A model generated the notes under the pieces. It made no database searches, was not told where the DNA came from, and saw only the letters and a list, made by a program, of their open reading frames with translations. Shown piece by piece: positions 20,935 to 29,332 of a stretch of 64,000 nt of DNA. The position numbers and the translations under genes were made by a program. Numbering within the stretch: the first letter of the stretch is position 1; the number at the start of each line of letters is the position of its first letter. Source of the stretch: Ichthyophis bannanicus (lineage: Eukaryota; Chordata; Amphibia; Gymnophiona; Ichthyophiidae); the NCBI GenBank assembly GCA_033557465.1, contig CM066036.1, positions 584,123,574 through 584,187,573 on the forward strand, given 5' to 3'.

Positions 20935-21830
20935 CTAGTTCCATCCCGGTTAAGTTGAAGCCCATCTCTTCAGAAGAGCCCCTCCTTTCCACAGAATGTT
21001 CCCCAGTTCCTAGCAAATCCAAAACCCTCATCCTTGCACCGTTGTCTCATCCACGCATTGAGACTCCGGAGCTCTGCCTGCCTTTTGGGTCCTGTGCGTG
21101 GAACGGGAAGCATTTCGGAGAATGCTACCCTGGAAGTTCTGGATTTCAATTTCCTAACCTACCACATTTTCCTATGTCATTGGTACCGACATGTACCAAG
21201 ACAGCAGACTCCTCCCCAGCACTATCTAAGACCTTGTCTAGATGGCGCGTGAGGTCTGCTACCTTCGCACCAGGCAGGCATGTTATTTATTTTATTTATT
21301 TAATGGTATTTATATACCGCCTTATCCTTCAATCAAAACGGTCACAACACGTGGGAATTTGAGACAAATACACTAATACTTACACGGAACATGGGCAATG
21401 GAGGGTTAAGTGGCTTGCCCAAGACCACAAGGAGCATCTGTGGGACTAGAAACCCCAGTCCTTCTGGTCCAAGGTTGCTGTCCTCTAGTGGGATTTGAAC
21501 CCCCGACCTTCCAGCCTGAAGTACCTTGTCCCAACCACTAGGCTACTCCTCCCCAGGTGATCCTCACCTCCACCAGCCACCCAGCTATCTATATGCCTAA
21601 TGATCAAATCATCAACTATAATGGCTGTCTTAACCCTTCGCTGATGGACACATGGCCCTGGAAAAACCTCCTCAGTGCGAGAGGGTTTTACATCACCTGG
21701 AGGACAGGTCCTAGCTACAGGATCACTTCCTGCCACATCAGGGTGATGCTCTCCTGTTACGTGACCTCTCTCCTCCATGGCAACAGGGATGCTGCCAGAC
21801 TGCAGGTGAGACTTCATCGACATCTGTAGA
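20935..21830 (-). pseudogene. CR1 ORF1 with SGNH-esterase domain (broken)
   Basis: Reading the minus strand across the SINE, AIIVDDLIIRHIDSWVAGGG is followed by CLPGAKVADLTRHLDKVLDS, then VLVHVGTNDIGK, and later LPVPRTGPKRQAELRSLNAW and RDGLQLNRDGTRLLALTFKK. VHVGTND is the block III signature of SGNH hydrolases, and DGxHLN is the block V equivalent (H replaced here by Q). An esterase in ORF1 is established for some vertebrate CR1 elements. The block I serine is weak (VDDLIIRH for the usual GDSIIR) and frames are broken. Confidence 0.78.
21283..21552 (-). mobile_element. tRNA-derived SINE with an L2-type 3' tail
   Basis: On the minus strand the head reads GGAGGAGTAGCCTAGTGGTT, with an A-box-like TAGCCTAGTGGTTGG (21545-21531) and a B-box-like GGTTCAAATCCC (in 21508-21490). 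These are the internal RNA polymerase III promoter elements of a tRNA. The body contains cacagatgctccttgtgg. The 3' end is GCGGTATATAAATACC followed by a (TAAA)n tail, the same ending as the L2-like LINEs in this window. It interrupts the CR1 ORF1 between the GGGEDHLG and CLPGAKVA blocks. Confidence 0.85.
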
Positions 21831-21835
21831 TTGTA

Positions 21836-22411
21836 AAAGCGGAATATTAGTGCTGTTATTAAATTAAATAAATTAATTAAATTAGTGGCCTCTGACAAAG
21901 GCTGTTACGACTCCAGGTCTAAGTCTAGCAAGGACTGGGCCCAACCTATGAAAGTCAACATCACATAGGCTCCACAAATGGAAGTCTGAATAGTCAAAGT
22001 ATTGGTTTCAGAGGCTTGCTTTAAAAGAGATTCAACCCTTTTCCACCGGCAGAATGGGATACAACAGCAAACGTAAGCTCACCCACCTCGCAAGCCGGCT
22101 TTGAGTACGTCCCATTCAGTCTCTATCATCTGCTTTAAGGCTCTTTGCACCGGAAAGGAGATTTGAGAGGTTTTAATGCTCTAAAAGAGAGGATCCTCCA
22201 AGGGCTATTCTGAAGACTGAGGAAGCTGCGTGAAGTTAAGAGTCACTAAGGACTATCCAGTAGGTGTTGCCAAGTCCTCTTCTCTGAATACTCTGACGAT
22301 GTTAGGGTCCTCCACTGGAGGAATCTCTCCCTCCTCAAGTTCTGGTGCCGATGACTCACCCCAAAGTTCCAAAGGGCCCTCCAGTAGGTCTTCGGATGCT
22401 CCTGAATGAAG
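21836..22411. other. Old retroelement-like sequence, unclassified (left part)
   Basis: On the minus strand there are Gag-like phrases with stops, such as SLLKQASETNTLTIQTSI and YVMLTFIGWAQSLLDLDLES. They resemble the capsid part of a retrotransposon Gag but cannot be assigned to a family. The sequence continues at 23712-24273 beyond the L1-like insertion. At 21836-21893 a short A/T-rich tail resembles another L2-type 3' end. Confidence 0.4.
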
Positions 22412-23362
22412 CACCTTCAGATAAAGGTAGGGGCAGATGCGTCCCTGGATCCGGACTTTCTGGCTTTTCGCTCATCAGTGGCGTCTCTAAGTTCTCCAGA
22501 TAGATCTCCACCTTCCCCTCCAGTGTATATTTCTCCACCCTCTTCAGTAACTGTAGGGGATCATGTTAAGCAAAGTACCCCAGTGGTCTCTCGGGGGAAG
22601 TTGACACCAGTTGCTTGGGTTTCTGTTCCGGGTGTCATTAAGGAAGTACCTGAGGATCAGGTTACTCTGGTTGACATATGGAAGAGTGTAACCCGTATAG
22701 AAAATATCTTAGCCCCCACTGTCTCACAGCTTTGTAACTTCTCCTCGGAGGTTAGTGACCAGCTGTCTGACATGGAAGAGCGTTTGGGGAATATGTCTTC
22801 TCAGCTTACTAAGTGTGAAAATCAGTGTGCTACTCTTAAGGCTGCTAGTGTGTCAAGTATTAAGGAGAGTTTGCTTGTTCATCACAGGATGGAAATGTAT
22901 GACAATCTGTTCAGAGCTAAAAATATTAGGTTGTTAAATTTTCCTATTTGTCATTTGTTATCTGCAGAAATTTTATTTCGGAAGTATTTAAAGGAATCTT
23001 TGGGTCTGGCTTCTGCTGACTCTGTTTTGATTTCTAAGTTATATTATTTGACTGGGAGGAAGGTAACTGCTGGCGCACCTGGTGAGTATGATACTCTCCA
23101 AGGAGGTGCTGACTTAGACCTTACCAAATTCTTAGAGGATTCTCCGGATATTATTCTTACCCGGGCTACTTTGATAGTCACTTTTGTATCTGAGTATGAT
23201 AAATCTGCTGTGTTTAAATTGTATTTTAAAAGGTCATCTATTCTGTTTTGTGGTGCTAAGGTACAGATGTTTCCTGATGTCTGTAAGGCCACACAACTTA
23301 GGAGACAGGCTTTTTTAGCTATGAAGCCTAAGGCTAGCTTTTTTTCTTCGTTATCCCTGTAA
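22406..23362 (+). CDS. L1-like ORF1 protein (RNA-binding, coiled coil plus RRM)
   Basis: The frame is open for 318 codons. The first ATG lies in the target duplication, so the true N-terminus of the family is missing. The first 90 residues are Ser/Pro-rich and disordered. A coiled-coil-like segment follows at about 100-165 (IENILAPTVSQLCNFSSEV, DMEERLGNMSSQLTKCE). The RRM-like domain begins near residue 170 (NLFRAKNIRLLNFP). The C-terminal domain has TRATLIVTFVSEYDKSAVFK and KVQMFPDVCKATQLRRQAFL. ORF1p binds LINE RNA as a trimer in known L1s. No stop or frameshift interrupts it, so the insertion may be recent. Confidence 0.85.
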   Translation: MKHLQIKVGADASLDPDFLAFRSSVASLSSPDRSPPSPPVYISPPSSVTVGDHVKQSTPVVSRGKLTPVAWVSVPGVIKEVPEDQVTLVDIWKSVTRIENILAPTVSQLCNFSSEVSDQLSDMEERLGNMSSQLTKCENQCATLKAASVSSIKESLLVHHRMEMYDNLFRAKNIRLLNFPICHLLSAEILFRKYLKESLGLASADSVLISKLYYLTGRKVTAGAPGEYDTLQGGADLDLTKFLEDSPDIILTRATLIVTFVSEYDKSAVFKLYFKRSSILFCGAKVQMFPDVCKATQLRRQAFLAMKPKASFFSSLSL

Positions 23363-23711
23363 ATGTTTAATTACATTTCAGGGGTCCAAGTATATCTTTG
23401 TTGATCCTTTTCAATTGCAGTTATTTTTGGATAGTAAATAGTTGTGCACACTTATGTTAGGAGAAGTGGGAACATTAGGTTTGTGCTGTCATAGTAGTGG
23501 GACTTTGGTTCCTGAATATTTCTTTGTATTAATTGCTTCGTAATTCTCCCATTTATAGTGGGCTAAGAATATGATTGCTGATGTTCTTCTTTTTTATATA
23601 TGGATGGTTTCCTGTTTTTTTTTTGTTTCTGTAATGACATTGGCATCTTCATTACCTGTGTACTTCCTTTGTAAGTATGTTTAAAAATTTCAATAAATAA
23701 AAAAAAAAAAA
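22412..23711 (+). mobile_element. L1/Tx1-like element with ORF1 but no ORF2 (half-L1)
   Basis: The 1.3-kb insertion has an ORF1, a 340-bp 3' end with tttcaataaataaaaaaaa, and a poly(A) end. An 8-bp repeat GAATGAAG flanks it (22404-22411 and 23712-23719). ORF2 (endonuclease-RT) is completely absent between the ORF1 stop and the 3' UTR. Either an internally deleted L1 or a self-standing ORF1-only family, comparable to mammalian HAL1, would give this structure. Confidence 0.78.
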
Positions 23712-24273
23712 GAATGAAGAGACATTTGCTCGCCCCAAGGCTCCACCTCCATGGTCTCTCTCTTTAGTATAGGTTCCCCAACTCTGATCTATCCCCCTGC
23801 TGGGACCCAGATAAAGCATCCCCTGTACTTCTTGTACTTCTCCTCTGGATAGAAGTGTCCCCCAGTCCCTGCTTCAAATAGTAAGCCTAGTGGAGCAAAA
23901 GGACAAAATCCACTGAAAAGGAGACAACTGGGGAACCAGAAGAGGTGAAATCAGACCCTGTTGGTGCATTGGAGTGAGCAGAAACTAAGTCTTTCGTTCC
24001 TTCAGCATCAGGTTGTAAAATGGAGGCGGGAGCTAAAATGGCCACAGTTCCTGTCAAAACCGTGGGAACCCATTGCCAAGAAGAATCTTGCCCCGATGTC
24101 TGCAGTGCTCCAGGCATCTCTTCTGTTGCAGATAGGGTCTCTGCAATCACTGCCTCTGCTGCCCTGCTCTTCTTTTCATGTGTGGCAAAATCTGACTGCC
24201 AACATGGACCCCTGCTGGCTCACACGTGCGGCACAATGAGACTTCTCCAACGTCAAGAGAAACGCATGGGTAA
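23712..24273. other. Old retroelement-like sequence, unclassified (right part)
   Basis: This is the continuation of 21836-22411. A minus-strand frame at 24150-23887 (87 codons, Ser/Thr/Pro-rich) and a plus-strand frame in the same place (24020-24307) are both open. Neither matches a family I recognise. It ends where DIRS copy D begins at 24274. Confidence 0.35.
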
Positions 24274-24377
24274 GCGTGGGTACTGTCGCCCTCGCCTGGC
24301 CAGGTAGGTAACTGGTAGCAGGTGAGGTCGCCTTTTGGCTTTAAAATAAGATTCCCTCAAAATGGCTGCCAGGAGGG

Positions 24378-24396
24378 CTGCTGGGAATTGTAGTCC
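24378..24396 (-). promoter_or_regulatory. ZNF143/STAF-like motif in the LTR
   Basis: The minus strand reads ACTACAATTCCCAGCAG, which matches the core of the established ZNF143 (STAF) binding sequence. It lies near the 3' end of the LTR, downstream of the polyadenylation signal. Chance or derived occurrence is possible. Confidence 0.5.
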
Positions 24397-24448
24397 TATA
24401 TTAAAGCAAGGAGTTGTGACTCAAGGGTTCAGGCGTAAGACAGAGAAT

Positions 24449-24454
24449 TTTATT
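24449..24454 (-). terminator. Polyadenylation signal of the second LTR
   Basis: AATAAA on the minus strand, about 360 bases after the ORF stop and about 165 bases before the LTR end. This spacing resembles that in the first LTR. Confidence 0.55.
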
Positions 24455-24815
24455 CAATGTATTCAGGGGTTCCTTCATACACAGGACGCGAGGGGTAAAT
24501 TATATAAAGGAGGTTTTTAATCCACAGTACAGCTTCAAAACGAAACAGGAATAACTTTGCTTTCTATTCCAAACTTCAAAGAAACAGGCACAATCTTGCT
24601 TGTAAATCAAAATTGCCACTTTCCAAAACTTTTAAACTCTTAAAGGTTTTCTCCTTTGCAGGAACAAACTTCTGGCAGCAAAATAAACTTTTAAATGTCC
24701 CTTGAACATTTACATCCAGCTCTCAACCTTATCAGTTGAACACAGCTGTTTCTTTCAGTTGTGACGTCTTCAGAATTAGGCTGCTTCCTAAGCACGGCAT
24801 ACATACAATTGCTCT

Positions 24816-25688
24816 CTAGGACTCTTCCACATCAGAGACCTGACATATAGCACATTGTAAATCCATGGTACTGTTCTCCACACTTGTTATGTCCATTTCC
24901 TCTACACTATCTCTCTCACTTACATCAAAAGGTAACTGAACAGAGAGCTGGCTATTTTCTTTCTCTATTAATTCATTTAACTTCTTAAGTAGAGCCTGCT
25001 TTTGCAGTAGCTCTTCTGTTAAGTGAGCTATTTGGTGCTTGGATAAACTGTCTCCCTTTATCCTGGGACTTTGTCTATAACTAGAATTAGCTTTCCCTTC
25101 TAGAGCTAATTCTCGTGGGTATTTCCTGTCTAGGAATGGAGAAGGACACACTTGCCTTGATTCTGAGGTATTTAGAAACTCTCTCTGCTCTGCAAGCCAG
25201 TCATGCTGTCTCTCAGCTGCAGCACCTTCGTTTGCTTGCACCAGCCTCTCGTTCCTTGCTCCCTCAGCTGTGCTTGGCAATCTCTCATCAAGCTTCTCTC
25301 TTCGGCTTCCAGTGTTTCTTACACTCTGCCTTTCATGCTCTGCAAGCACTCTCTCACTTGCTCTCCATGCTCCTTGTCTTTCTCCTTGTCCTTCTCTTCC
25401 CTTGCTGCTTCTCCGTCTCGTTCCTCCACCTCTTCCTCCACTTCCATCTGTGTTACTGCAAATCAGCTTTTTAAACTTTCCTTCCTCCTGAGCCACACCT
25501 TGCTCCCAGCACATGTGACTAGGGTCAAGCTTCTCCCTGACGTGCTGCTGTGGGCGGGGCTTAGGGATGACTATTCTCTGAGTCACAGACTCTTGGTTAC
25601 TAGGGAAACCCTTGATACATTCTGCCTTAAAGTGACAGGACTCATTTTCCTGTGTATTTCTAGGTTCAGCAGTGGTTTCCTCACCACA
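24816..25688 (-). CDS. Long LTR-encoded reading frame (function unknown), second copy
   Basis: The frame is open from the first LTR base (TGT GGT GAG) to the stop at 24816, 290 codons. The first ATG is at 25514, which would give 232 residues. The central part is rich in Arg, Glu, Gln and Gly (GRGGGTRRRSSKGREGQGER) and looks helical and highly charged. A Leu-rich heptad-like segment follows (HLTEELLQKQALLKKLNELI). The C-terminus SVEEMDITSVENSTMDLQCA with a C-x2-C pair resembles the end of the first copy. No enzyme motif is present. It probably represents the C-terminal part of a protein running into the 3' LTR. Confidence 0.55.
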   Translation of the reverse strand, partial: CGEETTAEPRNTQENESCHFKAECIKGFPSNQESVTQRIVIPKPRPQQHVREKLDPSHMCWEQGVAQEEGKFKKLICSNTDGSGGRGGGTRRRSSKGREGQGERQGAWRASERVLAEHERQSVRNTGSRREKLDERLPSTAEGARNERLVQANEGAAAERQHDWLAEQREFLNTSESRQVCPSPFLDRKYPRELALEGKANSSYRQSPRIKGDSLSKHQIAHLTEELLQKQALLKKLNELIEKENSQLSVQLPFDVSERDSVEEMDITSVENSTMDLQCAICQVSDVEES

Positions 25689-25815
25689 GTACTCACCTGT
25701 AACAGGTGTTCTCCGTGGCACAGCAGGAATCAGTCCTCACATATGGGTGATGTTGGCATTGATGGAGTCCACGTGGATTCACTTCCCAGCTTTCAAAGAA
25801 AGCCACTGGGAGTTA

Positions 25816-25833
25816 GACCGCGCATGCGCGGTC
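25816..25833. promoter_or_regulatory. 18-bp palindrome with NRF1-like core in the DIRS terminal repeat
   Basis: GACCGCGCATGCGCGGTC is a perfect palindrome in the left repeat of copy D. The core GCGCATGCGC is the established NRF1 consensus. The same core recurs at 37307-37316 and 39966-39975 in both repeats of copy G, and in shortened form in copies F, H and I. Confidence 0.65.
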
Positions 25834-26216
25834 ACCTTCCCACCCAAGGGTGTCATCTTACCTCAGTATGATGACATAGCTCAATCAAGTATAAAAAAAG
25901 AAAAGCTCCTCCATGGGGCGGAGGGAGGGTTAAGAGGATTGATGTCTGCTGTCCCTGGAGAATACCTGTTATAGGTGAGTAACTGTGCTTTCTCTAGAAA
26001 CAAGCAGAAAGTCAGTCCTCACATATGGGACTACCAAGCTACAGGCTACCGAAAAAACCTGTAGGAGCCACGAGCAATCCAAAAGGTGAACTGTGAAGGG
26101 CAGCAAGGAGAGCTGAATGGCTTGAGCTCCGGTGTTGCAGCCCCAACATTGATGTTGGAAACACCTCTCCGGTAGCCTAGACACAAAGGGCCAGAGAGAA
26201 GGAGTTGTATTATTTC

Positions 26217-27130
26217 TTAAAGAAGTGACCGAAGGCGCTATCATGCTGTGAGCACTCCTCCAAGCAGTAATGTGCTGTGAAGGTAGGACCGAAGACCAGG
26301 TGGTGGCCCGGCAGATGTCCTGCAGGGGGACCAAGCTCAAGTGAGCCACAGAGGCCGCCATGGCACACACATTATGTGTAGTAACATGACGCGATGGAGA
26401 GTGTCCAGCCTCCTCATAGACAAAAGAGATGCAGTCTGCCACCCAGGTAGACAATAAAGCTCTTATCTCCAGTGGCATGGCTCTCCTGCTCTTTGTGTGC
26501 TGCTTTGAGGTTGCAGGAGGGGGCCTCTTCCTGTGTTCCTCTGGAGGTAGAAGGACAATGTCCTCTAGCAATCCAGGGTATGTAGCGAGGCCTTCGCTCG
26601 GGATGTGTGAGGCCTGGGGAAGAAGGTGGGAAGGACCATTTCCTGGTTCATGTGAAAGGTGGACACCACCTTAAGCAGGAATTTCAGGTGAGCTGGAGAA
26701 TGACTCTGTTTTTGTGGAACCTAGTGTAGGGGGTGTGGGCCACCAATGCCTGCAGCTCACTAACTCTCCTGGCTGCAGTGAGCACTACCAGGAACACTAC
26801 TTTCCATGACAAGATCTTGAGATGGCCCATATCCAGAGGCTCAAAAGGGGGAGCCATCAGCTTCACGAGGACAATGTTCAGGTCCCATGCCACTGCCGGT
26901 GGGCTGACAGGGGTGGGGACTGTTTGAGAAGCCGCAAGGGGGTGCACAGAGATGAGGTGGTGATGTGCCACCAGGGTACTGAGGTGCACCCTTATGGAGT
27001 TGAACTTTAGACCAGCCCAGGAGAAGTGCAGAAGTTAGTGAAGGATATTCTGCACTGAGCAAGAGAAAGGGTTAAGATTTTTGTCTGCTCACCAGACAGA
27101 GAATCTACGCATTTGAAGGCATATGAGCGC
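26217..27130 (-). pseudogene. DIRS tyrosine recombinase, copy D (broken)
   Basis: Minus-strand fragments include WVADCISFVYEEAGHSPSRH, then TTHNVCAMAASVAHLSLVPL (the H-x-x-R box reads H-x-x-C here), DICRATTWSS and, in another frame, HYCLE with the tyrosine. Upstream, VFLVVLTAARRVSELQALVA holds the first catalytic arginine. The core-binding domain is at about 26990-27130. Several frameshifts, and the loss of the second catalytic arginine, make it inactive. Confidence 0.78.
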
Positions 27131-27314
27131 CATGCTGCATAAATGCATGATGCCAGTAGGATGTCCTCCATGTCCCGGGAGAGGTGGATGTGTGCTATGG
27201 CTAGATGTTCAGCATCTACACCGTTAGGGCGAGGGACTGGAGATTGAGATGGAGAATGGTCACGCCCTCCTGCGAGAGCAAGTCTGGGGCCTGGCCCAGG
27301 GGTATTGGGGCAAA

Positions 27315-28115
27315 TCAGGACAGCTGCAGGAGCAGAGGGAACCATGGCTGCCGTTGCCACCGAGGAACAATGAGAATTACCGAAGCCCGGTCCAACTGAA
27401 CCTTGAGCAAGGTCTTGGGAACCAGGGGAGTAGGCAGGTACGCATACAGCAGGCTTCCAGACCAGGACAGGGGAAAGGCATCTACTTCCATCCATTCCAG
27501 CGTCGAATTTTGGGAGCAGAAGCATGGCAGCTGCATGTTCTCAGGGCTGGCGATGAGGTCCAACATCAGGATCCCCCTATGTCAAAAGATGGAGGTGGCC
27601 ACCGCTGGGTTGAGGCACGACTCATGGGGCTGAAAGACTCTGCTGAGTTGATATGCAAGCAGATTGTCCTAGCCCGGTAGACAGATCGCCTGGAGGATCA
27701 TGCCCTTCTCTGCAGCAAAGGTCCAGAGGTGAACTGCCTCCCAGCAAAGGAGGTACGAGCCCCTTCGCACCTGCTTGTTGATGTAAAACATTGCTACTTT
27801 GTTGTCCATCTGAACGAGGACAACCTGGCCCGACAGGTGGGCCTGGAACACTTGAAGGGCATTTGTCACAGCTCTGAGTTCCAGGAGGTTGAACTTAAGG
27901 GCACTTTCCTCTCGAGTCCAGGTGCCCTGCGACTGGAGACAGTTGTAGTGGGCTCCCCAGCTGAGCATGGAGGCATCCATGGTTAGAGTACGTTGGGCCG
28001 GCGGGACCTGGAAGGGTAGGCCGGCCATGAAATTCTGTTGGCTCTGCCACCAGGTGAGAGAGGACGCCAAAGGCTGGGTGATCTGGACCTGATCCTCCAG
28101 TTGGCCCAAGTCCAT
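27315..28115 (-). pseudogene. DIRS RNase H and methyltransferase-like region, copy D (broken)
   Basis: Frame 28115-27669 has LTMDASMLSWGAHYNCLQSQ, NLLELRAVTNALQVFQAHL and VQMDNKVAMFYINKQVRRGS, i.e. RNase H with acidic residues D, E, D kept. Frame 27566-27315 covers MLDLIASPENMQLPCFCSQN and LLYAYLPTPLVPKTLLKV, the methyltransferase-like tail. In the latter the FPP of other copies reads YLP. Frames are broken near 27600. Confidence 0.78.
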
Positions 28116-28495
28116 TGAGAACTAAGGGTCCCACTGGGCCTGTCACATCCATAGACAGGCCTACAGGGTCATGTGAACTGTCGAGGCCATGTGCCCCAAT
28201 AGGCGCAGTAGGAGATAGGTGGATGCCAATGAGCGACCCTGTACCTCCTTTACTAGGGTTGCCAGATACTGTACCCTATCTAGAGGGAGGAAGGCTGTGG
28301 CCTGGGTGGAGTCTAGAAGGGATCCTATGAACTCTTAAGTGTTGGGTCGATAGTAGATGCAACTTTGGGAAGTTGATCACAAACCCCAGATGCTGCAGCA
28401 TCCTGATGGTGCAGTGGGCCACGTGACATACCTACTCTGGCGATCTGTCCTTTAGGCGCCAGTCATTCATATTGGGGAAGACAAAGACTCCCAGC
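28116..28495 (-). pseudogene. DIRS reverse transcriptase C-terminal remnant, copy D
   Basis: Weak minus-strand matches cover the RT thumb (HMASTVHMTL-like block, LLGH/LLRLLGHMAST equivalent) and end near the N-D-W-R counterpart of the YLDDWLI block at about 28460. No long frame survives, and the palm N-terminal to this point is missing. Confidence 0.6.
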
Positions 28496-29102
28496 AAGCG
28501 GAGGTGAGCTGATCAGTTAAGTGTGGTTTTAATTTCACATGGACTGTTGAATTGGTATATCAACAAAGATTTAAATTAATTAATTAATAAAAGGGGTATG
28601 TACTGCATGGGAGGGGAAGCGCAATTCTCTCCCTCTGGCGGTTTATACCCGACAAGAAAAAATTTATGGTGGTGAGGGGATTTCCGGTATTCTAATTGAG
28701 TTGAGAATTGCTCTTTTAAAGCAGTCATAAACCCAAAGAAGCTCGAGAGATTTAGATTTTTCCTCTTTGTTTTTTTTTGTTTGGCATTTCAGTGGCGTCT
28801 AGACTGCACAGAAGCTCCTCACCAGTTGCTGGAGAATGAAAACACTGGTCTTGGAGGTAGTGCACACAGCCCTTCTACTGTGACATCAGCAAAACCTGAT
28901 ATGCTCAGTCTCCAGCTGCTGGTTGGGGGGGATAACTCTCACATCTGGACTGAACTGAAGGGATGAGAAGGCACTTCCTATTCATAGAAGATGCAAACAA
29001 ATCTATCATGAATGTCCTCGACTTGCAGAATCCTTTGTCTGTTACTCCTCAGTCCAGGGGCCATTCCTGTGCTTTCAAACTTGGCCCAGTTTGTCTGCTA
29101 TG
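28496..29102. other. Unassigned sequence, about 600 bp
   Basis: No open frame longer than about 60 codons and no recognisable element ends are visible. A pyrimidine tract followed by ggcatttcag at about 28765-28791 looks like a splice acceptor. The 61-codon frame after it has no protein match that I know. It may be old retroelement sequence. Confidence 0.4.
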
Positions 29103-29232
29103 ACAGTGGTTCCCAAACCTGTTCTGAGGCTCCCCAGTCAGTTCAGGATATCCATTATGAATATTCATTAGAGACATCTGCATATACTGCCTCCACTGCA
29201 TGCAAATCTAGCTCCTGCATATTCCTCCTAGC
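29103..29232 (+). mobile_element. hAT-type MITE fragment
   Basis: It begins CAGTGGTTCCCAAACCTG, a common hAT-type terminal sequence, and contains ggatatccattatgaatatt and catgcaaatct. Such short nonautonomous elements are frequent in tetrapods. No right terminal repeat is visible, so it is truncated. Confidence 0.55.
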
Positions 29233-29332
29233 TTGCTGGGATCAAAGAAACAAAAGCTGGATGTTTACGTTTATTAGTTCCAAGGTAAGTAATCTGTATT
29301 GTAGTCGGTGATCTGTGTGAAGCCAGTGATAC

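Larger units (their letters stand above)
14372..21835 (-). mobile_element. CR1-type LINE, long copy with ORF1 esterase, split by three insertions
   Basis: The 3' end at 14372 reads acataagaacataagatatg, then gccatactgggtcagacc, the classic CR1 3' sequence. Removing the hAT transposon (14746-17983 with one duplication), an L2-type tail (19214-19396) and a tRNA-SINE (21283-21552) leaves about 3.8 kb. This runs through the RT C-terminus, RT, linker, endonuclease and an SGNH-esterase-type ORF1 near the right end. The reading frames are heavily interrupted. It is the most complete CR1 in the window. Confidence 0.85.
24284..25688 (-). mobile_element. Second solo LTR with a long ORF
   Basis: Read on the minus strand, the 1405-bp unit starts TGTGGTGAGG and ends GGGCGACA. 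A 4-bp GTAC duplication flanks it (24280-24283 and 25689-25692). Joining the flanks restores the DIRS left terminus. The polyadenylation signal lies about 170 bases from its end. The length, duplication, ORF phase and ORF C-terminus match the LTR at 12547-13944, although the nucleotide sequences have diverged strongly. I infer the same LTR family or two sister families. Confidence 0.82.
24274..28495 (-). mobile_element. DIRS1-like retrotransposon, copy D (right part truncated)
   Basis: The left terminus starts at aagcgtgggtac (24274) and continues after the LTR insertion at 25689 with tcacctgtaacagg. The left inverted repeat, ICR (about 25930-26026), recombinase, methyltransferase-like, RNase H and part of the RT follow. 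The copy stops inside the RT near 28495, just past the equivalent of the YLDD block, so gag and right terminus are lost. All frames are degenerate. Confidence 0.8.

Noticed and set aside
21490..21545. Possible tRNA gene (A- and B-box-like sequences)
   Set aside because: The cloverleaf cannot be completed, and the unit continues into a SINE body and an L2-type tail. It is a SINE head.
24284..25688. Poly(A)-tailed retroposon instead of an LTR
   Set aside because: There is no terminal poly(A), the unit has TG...CA ends with a 4-bp duplication, and the AATAAA lies about 165 bases before the end, as in an LTR.
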